Assembly (NCBI GenBank): GCA_000149265.1
Contig: CH003207.1
Span: forward strand, 16,108-80,107
Direction: 5' to 3'
Source: Ciona savignyi
Lineage: Eukaryota; Chordata; Ascidiacea; Phlebobranchia; Cionidae
DNA: 64,000 nucleotides
Every line of letters begins with the position of its first letter. Within the stretch, counting starts at the first letter, position 1. The translations under genes were made by a program, and so were the position numbers. Positions 31,396 through 43,189 of the stretch are shown one piece after another. Below the pieces are notes generated by a model that was given only the letters and a program-made list of their open reading frames with translations, was not told the origin of the DNA and ran no database searches.

Positions 31396-34300
31396 ATGCA
31401 CAGTCAATCTGTGTCTATTCTTGCATTTCTGTTCTTCTTGCTGGTCATCAGCGAGGTTCGCAGCCAAAATTCTCGACACGTGACTTTTTCGTGCGGAAAT
31501 GACGTCACTTCCGAAAAGGGAGAGCCGGGTCAAGCTGGTAAAAAAGGTCCTGTGGGTGAACGTGGGATGGAAGGACCCAAGGGCGCGAAGGGCGAACATG
31601 GCTCATGTGACCCGTCATGTAGATCGGCGTATAATCAACTAAGCGAAAAATTTCGAATATTGGAAAGTATCGTGGTAACACAAGGTAAATTTGCAGCGCA
31701 AAGATGTTACCCGACCTTTTTAGTTTAGCGAGTGTATGGTTAAGAAACGTGATTTATTAAGTATTAAGTCATTAAAATGATTTACAAATGTGTAAGTCAT
31801 TGACTGAAACATCGTGTAATACACCCCGCAAACAGAAACCAACTGCGCAACCGGCGAGAGCACGTAGTTAAAAATTGATTTATATCAAATGCTTAAAGGG
31901 GAACTGAAGTCAATTTTAAGAATATCTTAATAAATAAAAAAAAACACGCTGATTTCAAAAATCAAATCAGTTTCTTCCAATATTTTTTTGTTAAAGAGTT
32001 ATGAGCAAATATGTATTTCATTTTATGTTAGGGGATTTCCCGTATTACGTCACTGACGTTGTTGAGATTTCGTGCCTATATGCATTGTATACAATCATGT
32101 GTCAGTTTAGAGGTGAATTAGTAACAGAAGCGCCTGCAGGAGCGTTGTATTTTTGTTTTTATTATAGAGACTTAGCATAACACTTGTCATATAGTCTTAC
32201 TGAACCAATGTACATGGTGACAGCTTACTTTAAGCGCGGTCATTAAGGCCTGCACGGTCCTGGACCTAAGCTGAATGCTGAGGTATACAGGTCTCGTATT
32301 TAAATGACTTTAGAATAATAAGTCTTAGCAATTTATATCATAAATAATAAAAGTGAAAACAGAACAAGAAAACTATAACAGAATGCATTAAACTGTAACT
32401 GCCAGCAATTTATAGAAATAAACCAGCCATTAGGCAAAGGCTAGACTATGCGGTGGGAAAAGCCTATTTCTTTCATGGTTTACCTTGGCTGTTTGTATAA
32501 TGTTTTGCTGTTGTGTATGTGGTGCATTTAATGTCTGCTGTTATTGAAACTGAGCATTAGCCTTCTGGTTGAGAATACCACTTATTGCAAAAAACAGTTA
32601 ATCCACAGTTGAGTAGCTGATGTGTAGTCTGACAATAAGTACACAGCAAGCACTCAGATAAGTAAGTGAAGAATATATATAATAGATCTTTACTTAACTA
32701 CCCAAATAAGTTAATAAGAATATACCACATTTCTAATTTAGTTCTTTTTATTAGATATTGTAAAATGCCTAAAGTTAAGCCACTGAGAAGGAAGAAAGAG
32801 TGATTGGAGTATATTGTTTTGCTCCAGGATGTACAAATTCCTATTACAGCACACGAAATTCCAATCCACCTGTGCTCTTCCATCGATTTCCTCACAACGA
32901 CAAAAAACGGTTGAAGCAATGGATACAACAATGCAAGCGTTCTAAACTACCTGGAAAAAGAACCGCAGTGTGTAGTGCACATATTTGTGACAAGGATTAT
33001 CATAGTAAAATTGTATTTGACTCCAATGGAGTGGCCAAGATGATGAAAACAAACCACTTGGTGAAAAATACAGTTCCAACAATTTTAAATTTTTCTGATT
33101 ATGAATTTAAACATAGTGATCAACCCAGTACATCAAGTGCAACTTCAAGAACTTCTTTATCCAAGCAGATAATTGAAAAATAAGGGCTTTTAGTAATGCA
33201 AGTCCAGTCTGGCATTATTTTGTGCACAAATGCATGTACATTCATGCAGCATAAACATTCTTGCGGTGTGTCCATAAGAATACAGTTTTTGCAACGGCAC
33301 CAAGTCATGTCAATAGGTAATGTTTCTAAATAAACATTTTCTTCTATGGGGCTTGCATCTTCAAAGATACTTTCAGACGTTTTCCTTGGTTCAAACGCAC
33401 ATGACTAAATTTGTGTTGTTTTATTGTGTACAATAAAACTTCTTTCATCCATGCCAGAATGCTGAAAACTGTCATCCATTTTAGTGTTACAACATTAACT
33501 TAAATTTACTCTAGAAATGAAGAAAATAAAAGAAATTTGTTAAAACTTCTATGCATATGTATACCAAACCTCTCACACTCTCAGTTTGTAGCCTAGGGGT
33601 TGATAACAACATTGCTAGTCTACGTTGCAGATTATGGCTATATATTGAAAAGCAACAATCATGAAAGAAATAGGCTGTTCCCACCGCATAGTCTGATCTT
33701 TGATTGATGGCTGGTTTATTTCTATAAATTGCTGGCAGTTACAGTTTACTGCCTACTGTTCTAGTTTTCTTGTTCTGTCTTACCTCAGCATTCAGCTTAG
33801 GTCCAGGATCGTGCAGGCCTCAATGAGCGCGCTTAAGGTAAGCTGTCACGCGGGTACATTGGTTCAGTTAGGCTATATGACAAGTGTTATGCTAAGTCTC
33901 CATAAAAAAACGAAAATACAACGCTCCTGCAGGCGCTTATGTTACTAATTCACCTCTAAACTGGCACATGATTGTATACAATGCATATAGGCACGAAATC
34001 TCAACAACGTCAGTGACGTAATACGGGAAATCCCCTAACATAAAATAAAATGCATATTTGCTCATAACTCTTTAACAAAACAATATTGGAAGAAACTGAT
34101 TTGACTTTTGAAATCAGCGTATTTTTTTCCATTTATTAAGATATTCTTAAAATTGACTTCAGTTCCCCTTTAAAAATCTCTTCCAGTTAGTTATTTCTGT
34201 ATAATAAAATTATTTTTGATTTAGTACTCCCAAGAAGTTGCAAAGAAGCGTTACAGTTAGGACGCATCGTGAGTGGTATCTACTACATACATAATCCAAG

Positions 34301-35119
34301 AAATCAACAAAACTTGGAAGTTTACTGCGATCAAACCACGGACGATGGAGGTTGGATGGTCAGTTGGTATTAAGTGGCTGTTTTTGACTGCACTCATTAC
34401 TAATAAACGTTTGTTGAAGGTGATTCAACGTCGTACAAACGGCTCTGAAAACTTCTATCGAACGTGGGCTGAATATCAAGAGAAGTTTGGAAATCTTAGT
34501 AATGAATTTTGGTTAGGTGGGATGTCTTATGTTATATTGTTTATTACAATAAAATATTTACTCACTTATTCTAAAATATTAGGTCTGGAAAACCTTCATA
34601 CTCTAACCAGAACGGGGAGTTATGAACTAAGAATCGAATTGGAAGATTGTGCAAACATTAGAAAGTTTGCAAAGTTTAGGTTCGTCTTTGTCAAATAGCA
34701 ATTATAATTACGTTTGCACTAATCAATAATTTATATAACCTTTGTTTAGCTCCTTTTCCATCGGCTCCGTTGAAGAACAATATTCATTGACTGTATCCGG
34801 TTACTCTGGAAACGCAGGTAAGAATGTATTAAGATCGCATAATTCGGCATAGAGATGTTACATTCGTATTGCAGGAGATTCACTTAACTATCACAACGGG
34901 CGCCCCTTTACAACCAAGGACATGGATAACGATTCCAATGGAAATAATTGCGCTGTAGCAGCACATGGGGCTTGGTGGTATGGTGCCTGTTACCATTCCA
35001 ATCTGAACGGAGCGTACCTGAACTGCCAAACTACAACGTTGCAAGCTGCAAGTTGGTATACATTTCACGACGACCAATATTCATTGAAGTTCATTGAGAT
35101 GAAATTCAGACCGATATAA
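31396..35119 (+). CDS. Ficolin-like collagen/fibrinogen lectin C
   Basis: Exons 31396-31684, 34225-34358, 34420-34516, 34583-34679, 34750-34817 and 34875-35119, all phases consistent. Signal peptide (MHSQSVSILAFLFFLLVISE), an N-terminal cysteine, nine Gly-x-y triplets (from [18 protein letters not shown] to GEHG), a short coiled-coil-like stalk ([16 protein letters not shown]), then a full fibrinogen C-terminal domain: [74 protein letters not shown]. It is probably a secreted oligomeric lectin that binds acetylated or microbial glycans and may engage complement, as ficolins do. Intron 1 (2.5 kb) carries a Kolobok-like transposon. Gene D at 47772 is its close paralogue. Confidence 0.9.
31897..34169. 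mobile_element. Kolobok-like DNA transposon with THAP ORF
   Basis: 2273 bp flanked by TTAA (31893-31896 and 34170-34173). Long inverted repeats start 'aggggaactgaagtcaattt' and, with gaps, extend about 500 bp (31897-32478 against 33660-34169). The paralogous intron in gene D near 48260 shows the empty site 'atgcttaaaaatctcttcc' with a single TTAA. TTAA targets together with a THAP protein are the known combination of the Kolobok superfamily. No complete transposase was found. Confidence 0.85.
32800..33183 (+). CDS. THAP-domain ORF inside the Kolobok-like element
   Basis: About 127 codons with the C2CH zinc-module pattern of THAP domains: YCFAPGCTNS (C-x4-C), FHRFPHNDKKRLKQWIQQC, VCSAHICDKDY (C-x2-H) and the NTVPTIL end (AVPTIF-type box). 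The tail is Ser/Thr-rich. The frame begins at a GTG and has no ATG; a nearby ATG (32765) is out of frame, so the ORF is probably broken or fused to an upstream exon in intact elements. It would bind transposon ends if functional. Confidence 0.75.
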   Translation: MIGVYCFAPGCTNSYYSTRNSNPPVLFHRFPHNDKKRLKQWIQQCKRSKLPGKRTAVCSAHICDKDYHSKIVFDSNGVAKMMKTNHLVKNTVPTILNFSDYEFKHSDQPSTSSATSRTSLSKQIIEK

Positions 35120-35189
35120 AATTTATAACGAATCAGCTTCATATACCGTAAAACCGTGACATATACAGCAATGCGAATAGCATATTTTT

Positions 35190-35289
35190 NNNNNNNNNNN
35201 NNNNNNNNNNNNNNNNNNNNNNNNNNNNNNNNNNNNNNNNNNNNNNNNNNNNNNNNNNNNNNNNNNNNNNNNNNNNNNNNNNNNNNNNN
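35190..35289. other. Assembly gap flanked by a duplicated edge
   Basis: 100 N. The 73 bases before it (35117-35189) are repeated exactly after it (35290-35362), so the two contigs probably overlap and the gap is artificial. The paralogous region after gene D has this segment once. Confidence 0.85.
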
Positions 35290-35769
35290 ATAAAATTTAT
35301 AACGAATCAGCTTCATATACCGTAAAACCGTGACATATACAGCAATGCGAATAGCATATTTTTTGTGTATAAAATAGTTGTAAAAGTTGTCCTAAACCGG
35401 GTAACAAAATTTGGGTGTAATTTGCTGTTGATGTAAAAATAAACAAAAAATTAAAAAGTAAGTATATTCATCTCTTTGTGTGTCCCAGTTTAATGAAAAC
35501 GAATTATCAAGAAAGTGAAACCTCCTTCGTACCATTGCCAATATACATATCGTAATATGCAGCAGTTCTACACCCTACTGTAGCTGGATATCCGTTTTAT
35601 ATCACCGAAATAGTGTACGGAACATGTCAGGTGGTTCATTACTTGTTCACGATACATCTTACTATTGGTGACATGGTTTAAAAATACTCAGCAAACCAAT
35701 ATTTTGTAAATTTTTGATATAAATATTATGGAATAATCATGATTAAAACACGGAAGAAATATCACTGCG

Positions 35770-35945
35770 GCATTCGTCAAATTACCCCCCACATCGGGTT
35801 ACCGGGGTATGTGTTGTATATGATCGAGATATTCATTTAGTTTTAGTAAAACCAATATAGTCCACTGGGTTCATGGGATGTTAGCTATATGCATTATGCA
35901 GGGATGCAACGGACAAAACCACCTAGCTGGAAAAATGAAGGATTC
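35770..35945 (-). repeat. Diverged SINE downstream of ficolin C
   Basis: Matches the SINE middle ('catcgggttaccggggtatg', 'ccactgggttcatgggatgt'). The same copy exists at 49683-49855, so it predates the duplication. Confidence 0.6.
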
Positions 35946-35960
35946 ACCGTACGTAAAAGG

Positions 35961-36374
35961 TGTGGCAGCACTTTAACTTTATAACCAGGCGAACAAGGGG
36001 TGACTAAACCTCAAGTATTTTATTGAGTAATCGCAAAGCGTGAAGCCAGTTAAAACACTGTATACAGGGGCACAGCTTAAGTGGGTATGGTAAAATTGGG
36101 AGAGCGGTCAGGCCAAAAGGGATCATCCCAAGTTCTCGCTCTTATTATGGAATTGTGCACGGTTTATATAAAAATTAAAACAGGAAACATGTGTTTTTAC
36201 ACGAGGCTTGGCATGTGTTAAACGGAACTTGCGGGAAACGATTGAATGACTAAGCTGCAAAAAACAGGAAACTCATCGTAACTTCCCACGCACAAAATAT
36301 AATGAACGCATGAAATGACGAAATAATAGTTAAAATACAGCGATACAATTATATATACGTGTGGGATTTCCACA
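35961..36374. mobile_element. Solo LTR with empty-site paralogue
   Basis: 414 bp starting TGTGG and ending CCACA, flanked by AAGG on both sides, with a TATA-like 'gtttatataaaaatt' inside. The duplicate at about 49850 reads 'gtaaaaggtcttcatac' without it. Confidence 0.7.
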
Positions 36375-36379
36375 AAGGT

Positions 36380-37580
36380 TTTCATACAGTTTAAGTGATG
36401 CATTGCCCAAACGCCTTGGAAGAAGTGAAATGTTTCAGGGAGTTGTTATCTGTCTAATCTTAAAGGGAACATTAAATGAAAAAATGCTTTGTTTCCTACA
36501 CTATCAAATTAGTGCACTAAAAGCTTTGAAAAGTCTTCATAATACAAAACATATTGCTTTGGCAACCAGACAGTAAACGATAAATAGAAGAATCTTTAAT
36601 GTTTTTGGACAAAAATACTGTCTCTCAAAAATATAGCTTTCACTTTTGGGGGGGATAAACATAAATATCGTGTTTCAAAAAAATTGTAACTATTAGATCC
36701 TTTTTTACCAGTAAAGATTAAAACGGTCCCCATGAACTAACTTCATCTTCTTTTCTTTTTGTTCTCATCTGAGAAATGACGTTTTCAATTCTTCGTTTTC
36801 TTTCCGCTAAATTCACCTATCAGACCCATGTTTTTTTACCAATTTGAGAACACACGGTTTAGTTCAGCTTATTTATTCTTTGCCCCAGTATTAAATAATA
36901 GCAAAAGAACTATATTACAGCATAGAAATCGAAAAAGACAGCAAAACGAACAGCAGTTAAAATACACCATAAAAAATAAAGTATTAATAAATAATTGCTA
37001 CCAAACCTAAGCAAGAATAAATAATTGGGAAACAAAATAAATTAAAATCAAACGATATAAAGTCTTGAAAAAGAGCGTTTTGAGATAAGCTCAAGTAATC
37101 AATCTTATTTCAATTTAAGGACAACTAGGACATTATCTATATTATCTTCATTGGATTCGCTCCAACAACAAGACACGTATAGGGTTTTCAGATGCGTTTA
37201 ATCCAGCATAACCGACACAAAATAAATAGGCCAGAATCAAACGATTTAAAAAAGGTTGACTTACGTGCCTTAAACATACCATTGTACATTTACATTATAA
37301 TCTCAGGCTAACAATTTCACAAATTACCCACCCACAATAATAAACCGTTAAATACTGTACTACCAAGCAAAATTCCGTACACCACGAGTTTTGGCTGCAA
37401 TACTCGAATACGAGACAATGGTATAAATCACGTAATAATGGCCTATCCATAAAAATCACAATGTTAATGGAAATCACAAGTTAGCACTACAGTTTTGTCC
37501 ATAACAATCTTTATGCTGTATAAATGAACGGATTTTCAATATTCTAAAAAACTTATCTATATCATTTGGTATATACAAAT
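36380..37580. other. Duplicated AT-rich spacer
   Basis: Pairs with 49860-50690. No gene recognised on either strand. Confidence 0.5.
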
Positions 37581-37584
37581 TGAG

Positions 37585-37825
37585 TGCGTTGCCTTTCAGC
37601 CTAAAAGTCGCAAATTGGTCCCTAGCTCGACAGGTGGGCAGGGCACTGACCGGACATCGCTTGAACCCACTGGATTAATGGTTTGTACTAAAATTGAAGA
37701 AACATCTTAACCATATATTACACAGTAGCTGCCATAACCTGGCGGTGGGCGCAAGGTGATCTGACAATTATCCTTATGATAACAACCCTTGCTTTTTGTA
37801 TTCACCGGATAAACATGAGTATATC
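37585..37825 (+). repeat. SINE, diverged
   Basis: Head 'gtgcgttgcctttcagccta' to tail 'caccggataaacatgagtat'. Duplicated at 50688-50890. Confidence 0.65.
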
Positions 37826-38025
37826 CCATTGTAATATATTCAAAACTTCATTTTCTAGTTTAATTTTGCGCAAGAATCTTTAATTAGTTTAAGTAGAATA
37901 AATTAATAGGTTGGTTAATTACATCAGAATTTTAATAGGTAGTTTTTGATTATAAATGGACAACAAAGGAGGAAAAAAACGAAAGTACGGTCACTAATTC
38001 TAACCCTGTCCTAAACACTATAAAG

Positions 38026-38333
38026 CAGCGTTTCTCAAACTGTGGGTCGCGACCCACCGGTGGGTCGTGAAAGGAATCTTGGTGGGTCGTGAAAAGTTAT
38101 ACAAAGCTCTGATTAACTATACTGGCTATTTCCTATACAATAATCAAGGGGAAATTATCATAATTGTGACATCACACAATCTTGAATCGTGGCGTGATCC
38201 CAGAGGTGTGTTCCTTTGCAACGATGGCGTAACCTAGAAACCAACAACAACTATATATATAAAGTTAAGTGGGTCGCCATAAATTGTGGTAATTAATAGT
38301 GGGTCCCAACTCTAAAAAGTTTGAGAACCACTG
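38026..38333. mobile_element. 308-bp hAT MITE with perfect 8-bp TSD
   Basis: Starts 'cagcgtttctcaaactgtgg' and ends with the inverse 'tttgagaaccactg'. Flanked by ctataaag at 38018-38025 and 38334-38341. The termini are those of a widespread hAT MITE type (CAGxGxTTCTCAAAC). The duplicate at about 51085 has the target once. Confidence 0.9.
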
Positions 38334-39159
38334 CTATAAAGCACTGAAATTTAAATTAGTTGTGTATACTCGAATTACGTACTTTAAAAAAGTTAAAATA
38401 GTTAAAATAAAGTTAAAATAAAAGTTATTATTTTGAAATGAATTTTTGAATATGAAAAAAATCCGAAATCGTCGGCGTAAAACCGATTATTCTCACTATC
38501 TCTCCAATACAAACCAACCCACAAAAATACCTGTCACTCAAAATCCAGCAACAGGAATTATTAGACTTTTTAAAACTTAAAAATTGAAGCTTGGATCTGC
38601 AACCTCAACTCAAAACCCTTGAACATTTTGTTAAAAGTTTTGAGCTGCTTAGTACATTGGGGACTTTTTCTCCGCAAAACAGCTAGAAGATGCACAATCA
38701 ACACCTTCGTTTTACAATGCTCTACTTGCAACAAAATTGGAAAATAACTATAAATTGTTACTCAGCAAAATGCTTATTTAAAAACCATGACTAAAAGAGT
38801 ACCATTTCCTCAGATCCGGCCGGGTATAGAGATCCATTAATTGGATATACGCCATCTTTAAAAAAGTTACCATTTTAGTTTGGTTTAAACCGTTCGAATT
38901 ACTAGTAGGGGTCATTATTAGACACTGCTGTCAAAGTTTTAACGGTTTCTGTATTACGCTTGGGCTATAATATCATTTTTGGCTAAGAGTGGTCAACCTG
39001 CACACTCTATGACAGCGAGAGTGTCACTGGTGATGACCGAGACTGTGCGCAAACATCAGAAAATACTGGTTCCACAAGTTCCGGCACACTTTCCATTTTA
39101 AATTAAAAGGAAGACATAACCATGATACACATTCCTGTTTTTGGGTACCTCTAAATACT

Positions 39160-39350
39160 ACAGGACCGCTTGGACCGCTTGGATCGCTTGGATCACTTAG
39201 ATTGCTATGGAAAGTAATTCTAACCCTGTCCCAAACACTAATCTCAACCCCAGAACTAACTTTAACCCCAACCCTAACATTAATATCATTGCCTTTGTAA
39301 TTACGAATTATAGTAAGCGATCCAAGCGCTCCAAGCGATTTCGCTTCTGC
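39160..39350. repeat. Inverted clusters of a 9-bp repeat
   Basis: 39163-39200 has tandem 'accgcttgg'/'atcgcttgg' units. 39313-39345 has the complement 'gatccaagcgctccaagcga'. The clusters flank a stretch of C/A-rich 'ctaaccc'-like sequence. Confidence 0.6.
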
Positions 39351-39442
39351 GTTTGGTTTTCTCCATCACAAATTGATATTTCAAGTGCAGTAGTCTTATT
39401 CTATGCCTACATTTTAAAATAAGTCAGACTTTGCGGATTGAC

Positions 39443-39672
39443 TAGTCCAGTAGGTTAGTCTGGCGGTTAGGTGCGTCGCATTTTACTTGAAAGGTTGCAG
39501 GTGTGAAACTGGTCGCTAGCTAGTCGGTTGTATCCTTGGGCAAGGCGCTATACGGACATTGCTTGTACTTAGCGGATTAATAGGTTTTATTAATAGGTTT
39601 TTAATCTGACGATTGCCCGTGTGTCATCCCCCTTGGTTTTCCTATTCACGGGGATAAACATGACATAAATAT
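39443..39672 (+). repeat. SINE with clear tRNA-like head
   Basis: 'taggttagtctggcggttag' (box A) and 'ttgcaggtgtgaaactggtc' (box B) are followed by the body, with a deletion, and the tail 'cacggggataaacatgacat'. Duplicated at 51227. Confidence 0.85.
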
Positions 39673-40409
39673 GACTAAACGCGGCAGTTTATCTTAAGTT
39701 GTGTTATTGTTCTGGCACACAAGGGGGGAACTAAAAAGAGGGATGAGGGAAACTGCATTAAACTGAGAATAGTAAAGTTAGATTTTGAGCTGGGGTTAAA
39801 CGGGTTTGAGATCAGTGATTAGTTAGAAAGGGGAAAACTAAACGGAGGGAAACCGCACACGTAATAAAAGATTACTGCTTTAGTCTAGGATTAAACAGAG
39901 GCAAAGCCCTATACGTTCTCAACCCTGAGTTGACAAATTGAGCTGCCCATCGTAACTTGACCAGTGATTGTCTCTAACACAAAACCCCCTGTGTGTCTGT
40001 CGTGTAATTCCATATAGCAATTGGAAATATATCGAAACAATTTAAAGTATTTAGAGACAATTTCTGGGTTTTCTTTTGTACAATGCTTAAACAGCTCAAT
40101 AAATATGAATAATGATCGTCTTCAAACCCTAACGTTAACAACTTTGTTTCAAGATTTGATTCAACTTATTTATTGGCATCAACTATAACACAAGGCGAAA
40201 AGGAACACAATATATCACTAGCCACTACAGAGTAGTTTTAAAATCACGGCCTCCTGCTGCACAAGGTGATAAATTATTATATGTTTGAAGATGTTGGGTT
40301 GTCGACGGTGCTGGCTTTGGATGGTGTGGTTCTTGGCTACAGAGCGACGTCGGTTTATTCTTTATTTTGCCGCTCTGCAGCACTCAGCATGGAGACGGGT
40401 CTTTTTACA

Positions 40410-41380
40410 CATTCTTGTTTTGGAGTACAATTTAGACAAAATATGTCACTTTTCAAAACTTAGATGATGCCCCTTTGTTATACCCCGCCTCTTCTTTAAA
40501 CACGCTTCGACAGTCAAGAACGGTTAGGATTGGTTAGAGATTGTACAGTGCTTTAACTGGCTGCACGCTGCGCAAATACCCAATAAAAAACTTGACCCCT
40601 GTTTACGCCTTTCCTTACCCTGGCTATTGCCCTTTTAAACTTAAAGCGTTGCTACATGTTCATCTTAAAACACCACATCTATCCATTTTCAGCTGCGCAA
40701 AGTTAAAAACTATAACCATACGTCGGAATAAATATGTACCACTTATCAGATTAGAACGCGAATAAAGGACCATTAATTAGTTATACGACATATGTATGTA
40801 TATTTTTACATGTGGTGTTTGGAAAAAAAACAAACAATATAAATCGAAATTGTCCGGTCACTAAATCATCCGGTTGCTTGTGTAACAACAGTGGGAACAT
40901 GAATTATAAAAATTTAGATAAAAAAGATTTTTGTTTGACGTTGTCGAACACATGCATTTGTTTATTATTTTAAAACTTTATATTCACAATGGTTATGCAA
41001 ACAGGTAACATTGTTATGTGAATTGTTTAATAATTCTACTCTCTGTGGTTGTAATCGTATGCCACACCAGCAAAGAAAGAATAATGCAAAGTTCACTAAT
41101 ACAGTGTGTATGATTCAACAGGGGCAAAGCCCTACCCTACGATGTCAACCCTGTGTTGACAAATCGAGCTGCTTAGCGTAACTTGACCAGTGATTGTCTC
41201 TAACACAAAACACCCTGTGTGTCTGTCGTGTTATTCCTTATTCAAATATCAACGATATAGCAATTGGAAATATATCGAAACAATTTAAAGTATTTAGAGA
41301 CAATTTCTGGATTTTCTTTCGTAAAATGCTTAAACAGCTCAATAAATATAAATATGATCGTCTTTAAACCTTAACTTTAG
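40410..41380 (+). repeat. Direct duplicate of 44272-45215
   Basis: Nearly collinear for about 950 bp (e.g. 'tggttagagattgtacagtg' and 'gtgggaacatgaattataaa' in both). No gene recognised; short ORFs differ between the copies. Confidence 0.8.
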
Positions 41381-41443
41381 CAACCTTGTTCCAAGTAGTA
41401 CAGCACAGATAAGGAATGAATTACAACGACAACAAAATGCTCG

Positions 41444-41665
41444 ATGTTTCGGATAACTGGGTATCAATTTGTTACGTAACAATGGGTTTTCCCAAATCAC
41501 TCAGGCATGCAAATGAAACTCAGCATGTTATTACGTCATAAAGGGAGCTGTTAGATCACCTAAACTTTGTTCTTGCAAGTCGCAATTGATTTGAGAACCC
41601 GATTAAACCGGAGGAAACATATTTTCGTTTATTTTTGTTTAATTGAACAACCAAAACACAACATG
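41444..41665. repeat. Inverted partner of 42690-42870
   Basis: The stretch with 'caaactttgttcttgcaagt' returns reversed at 42690-42870 and again at 45230-45460. Together the arms flank a central 1-kb segment holding a hAT element. Confidence 0.7.
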
Positions 41666-41931
41666 GGAAACAAACGTATTTGATATTTAATTAACAAACA
41701 ACTGTCGCCAAGGTGCCGGTTCTAAACTTAGTCCAGTAAAAAATTATAAAAACACAAACCTGTCGCCAAAGTATTTAAAATTAGTGTTTTTACAATATCC
41801 AATGCGAAATAAAGGCGTACACATTCTTATTGATTTACAATCCTAGCTAACGAGGCAGCATTTTTTCATTGCCGCAATATGACGCATGCTCGAACACTAA
41901 TGAACTGTTATATAATAAGTATGGGCTATGG

Positions 41932-42615
41932 CAGGGGTGGGCAACATACGGCCCGGCCCGTGAAGGGATTTCGACCGGCCCCCAGACTGTATCTTTATGG
42001 CCCATGTCCGTCCGGCGCGCTGTCTGTATCCAACCACACACTAATAAGGTCCGACGCATCATTCCCAAAAGTTGGCTATCGCTTTACTCTTACCGCACTG
42101 TTATTGTGAGCTGGTGAAATAAACAATTGCGTTAGGGAACAAAACACTTGTGTTAGCACACTTTTTAAACAAACAATATAAGGTCAAAACAGAAAGGGTT
42201 GTAAACATCAGACACTACTGGGTACTTTGTAACAACGTGACTGTTATTGTTAGTTTTTCTTTAGCTGTTATCAGTTATATTTAAATTTCAAAAATAAATG
42301 GATTTTATGAATTATTACGGATTATTAATCATGGAATACCTTATAAAACTTAAATTGGAAAGAGAGTTTTGAGCATTTAACAAAGATTGGATACCAAAGT
42401 ATTTTGGCAACAAAGCAATATGTTTACTGTATGGTCGGAGTGTTACGGTATTAAATTAGTACAACATTAGTTGTCAATATTTGACGAAACATGGAAATTA
42501 TTTCGTGAAAAAATATGTGGTTAAGTTATTGAATATTATTCATTTAATAAGCCAGTCACCAAGGACTTTATTTTCCCACATCTGGCCCGCCTACTAGAAA
42601 GGTTGCCCACCCCTC
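41932..42615. mobile_element. Non-autonomous hAT element, 684 bp
   Basis: Left end 'caggggtgggcaacatacgg', right end 'ctttctagtaggcgggccag' (complement view) to 'gttgcccacccctc'. The TSD is ggctatgg/ggttatgg (one mismatch). The termini are of the widespread CAGGGGTGGGCAA hAT type. No transposase ORF. Confidence 0.85.
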
Positions 42616-43189
42616 GGTTATGGCCTACTATCCATTGAGAAATTTGTTGAACACGTCGCAAATACCTTTTAAAACACGATGATGGCGACATTACGTTGGT
42701 TTTGCGAATTGCAAGAACAAAGTTTAGGTGATCTAACAGCTCCTTTTATGACCTAATAACATGCTGAGTTTCATTTGCATGCCTGAGTAATTTGGGAAAT
42801 CCCATTGTTACGCGACAAAATGATACCCAGCTCTCCGAAACATCGAGCATTTTGCACAATGACCTTCGAAATTGGCGGCGACGTCCTGGCGGTTCAATAA
42901 GCACAAAAAATGCGATTCGTAGACACTTTAATTTTGGGATTAGCCTGGAGACTTTGCTGTAAATGACCGTAACACAGTGATTGGTGAAACATGGGCATCA
43001 GCAGCATTTCTTCTTGTCCAGTATTGTAAGTCCTGAATAACTGATTTAATGCTTACTGCAATTATTAATCATTCATATTAATTAGCGTGGAATAGACAAT
43101 ACTAACGATACAGAAGTGGGTATGCCTAAAAGAACGATCACTAACTTCAAAACGAAGTACTACGGGAAACTGGTGACGTAAGGACGCCG

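Noticed and set aside
39207..39300. Telomere-like 'ctaaccc' sequence
   Set aside because: Irregular ctaaccct/caaccccaga words without a constant 6-bp period; similar degenerate text occurs elsewhere (6.1 and 6.6 kb).
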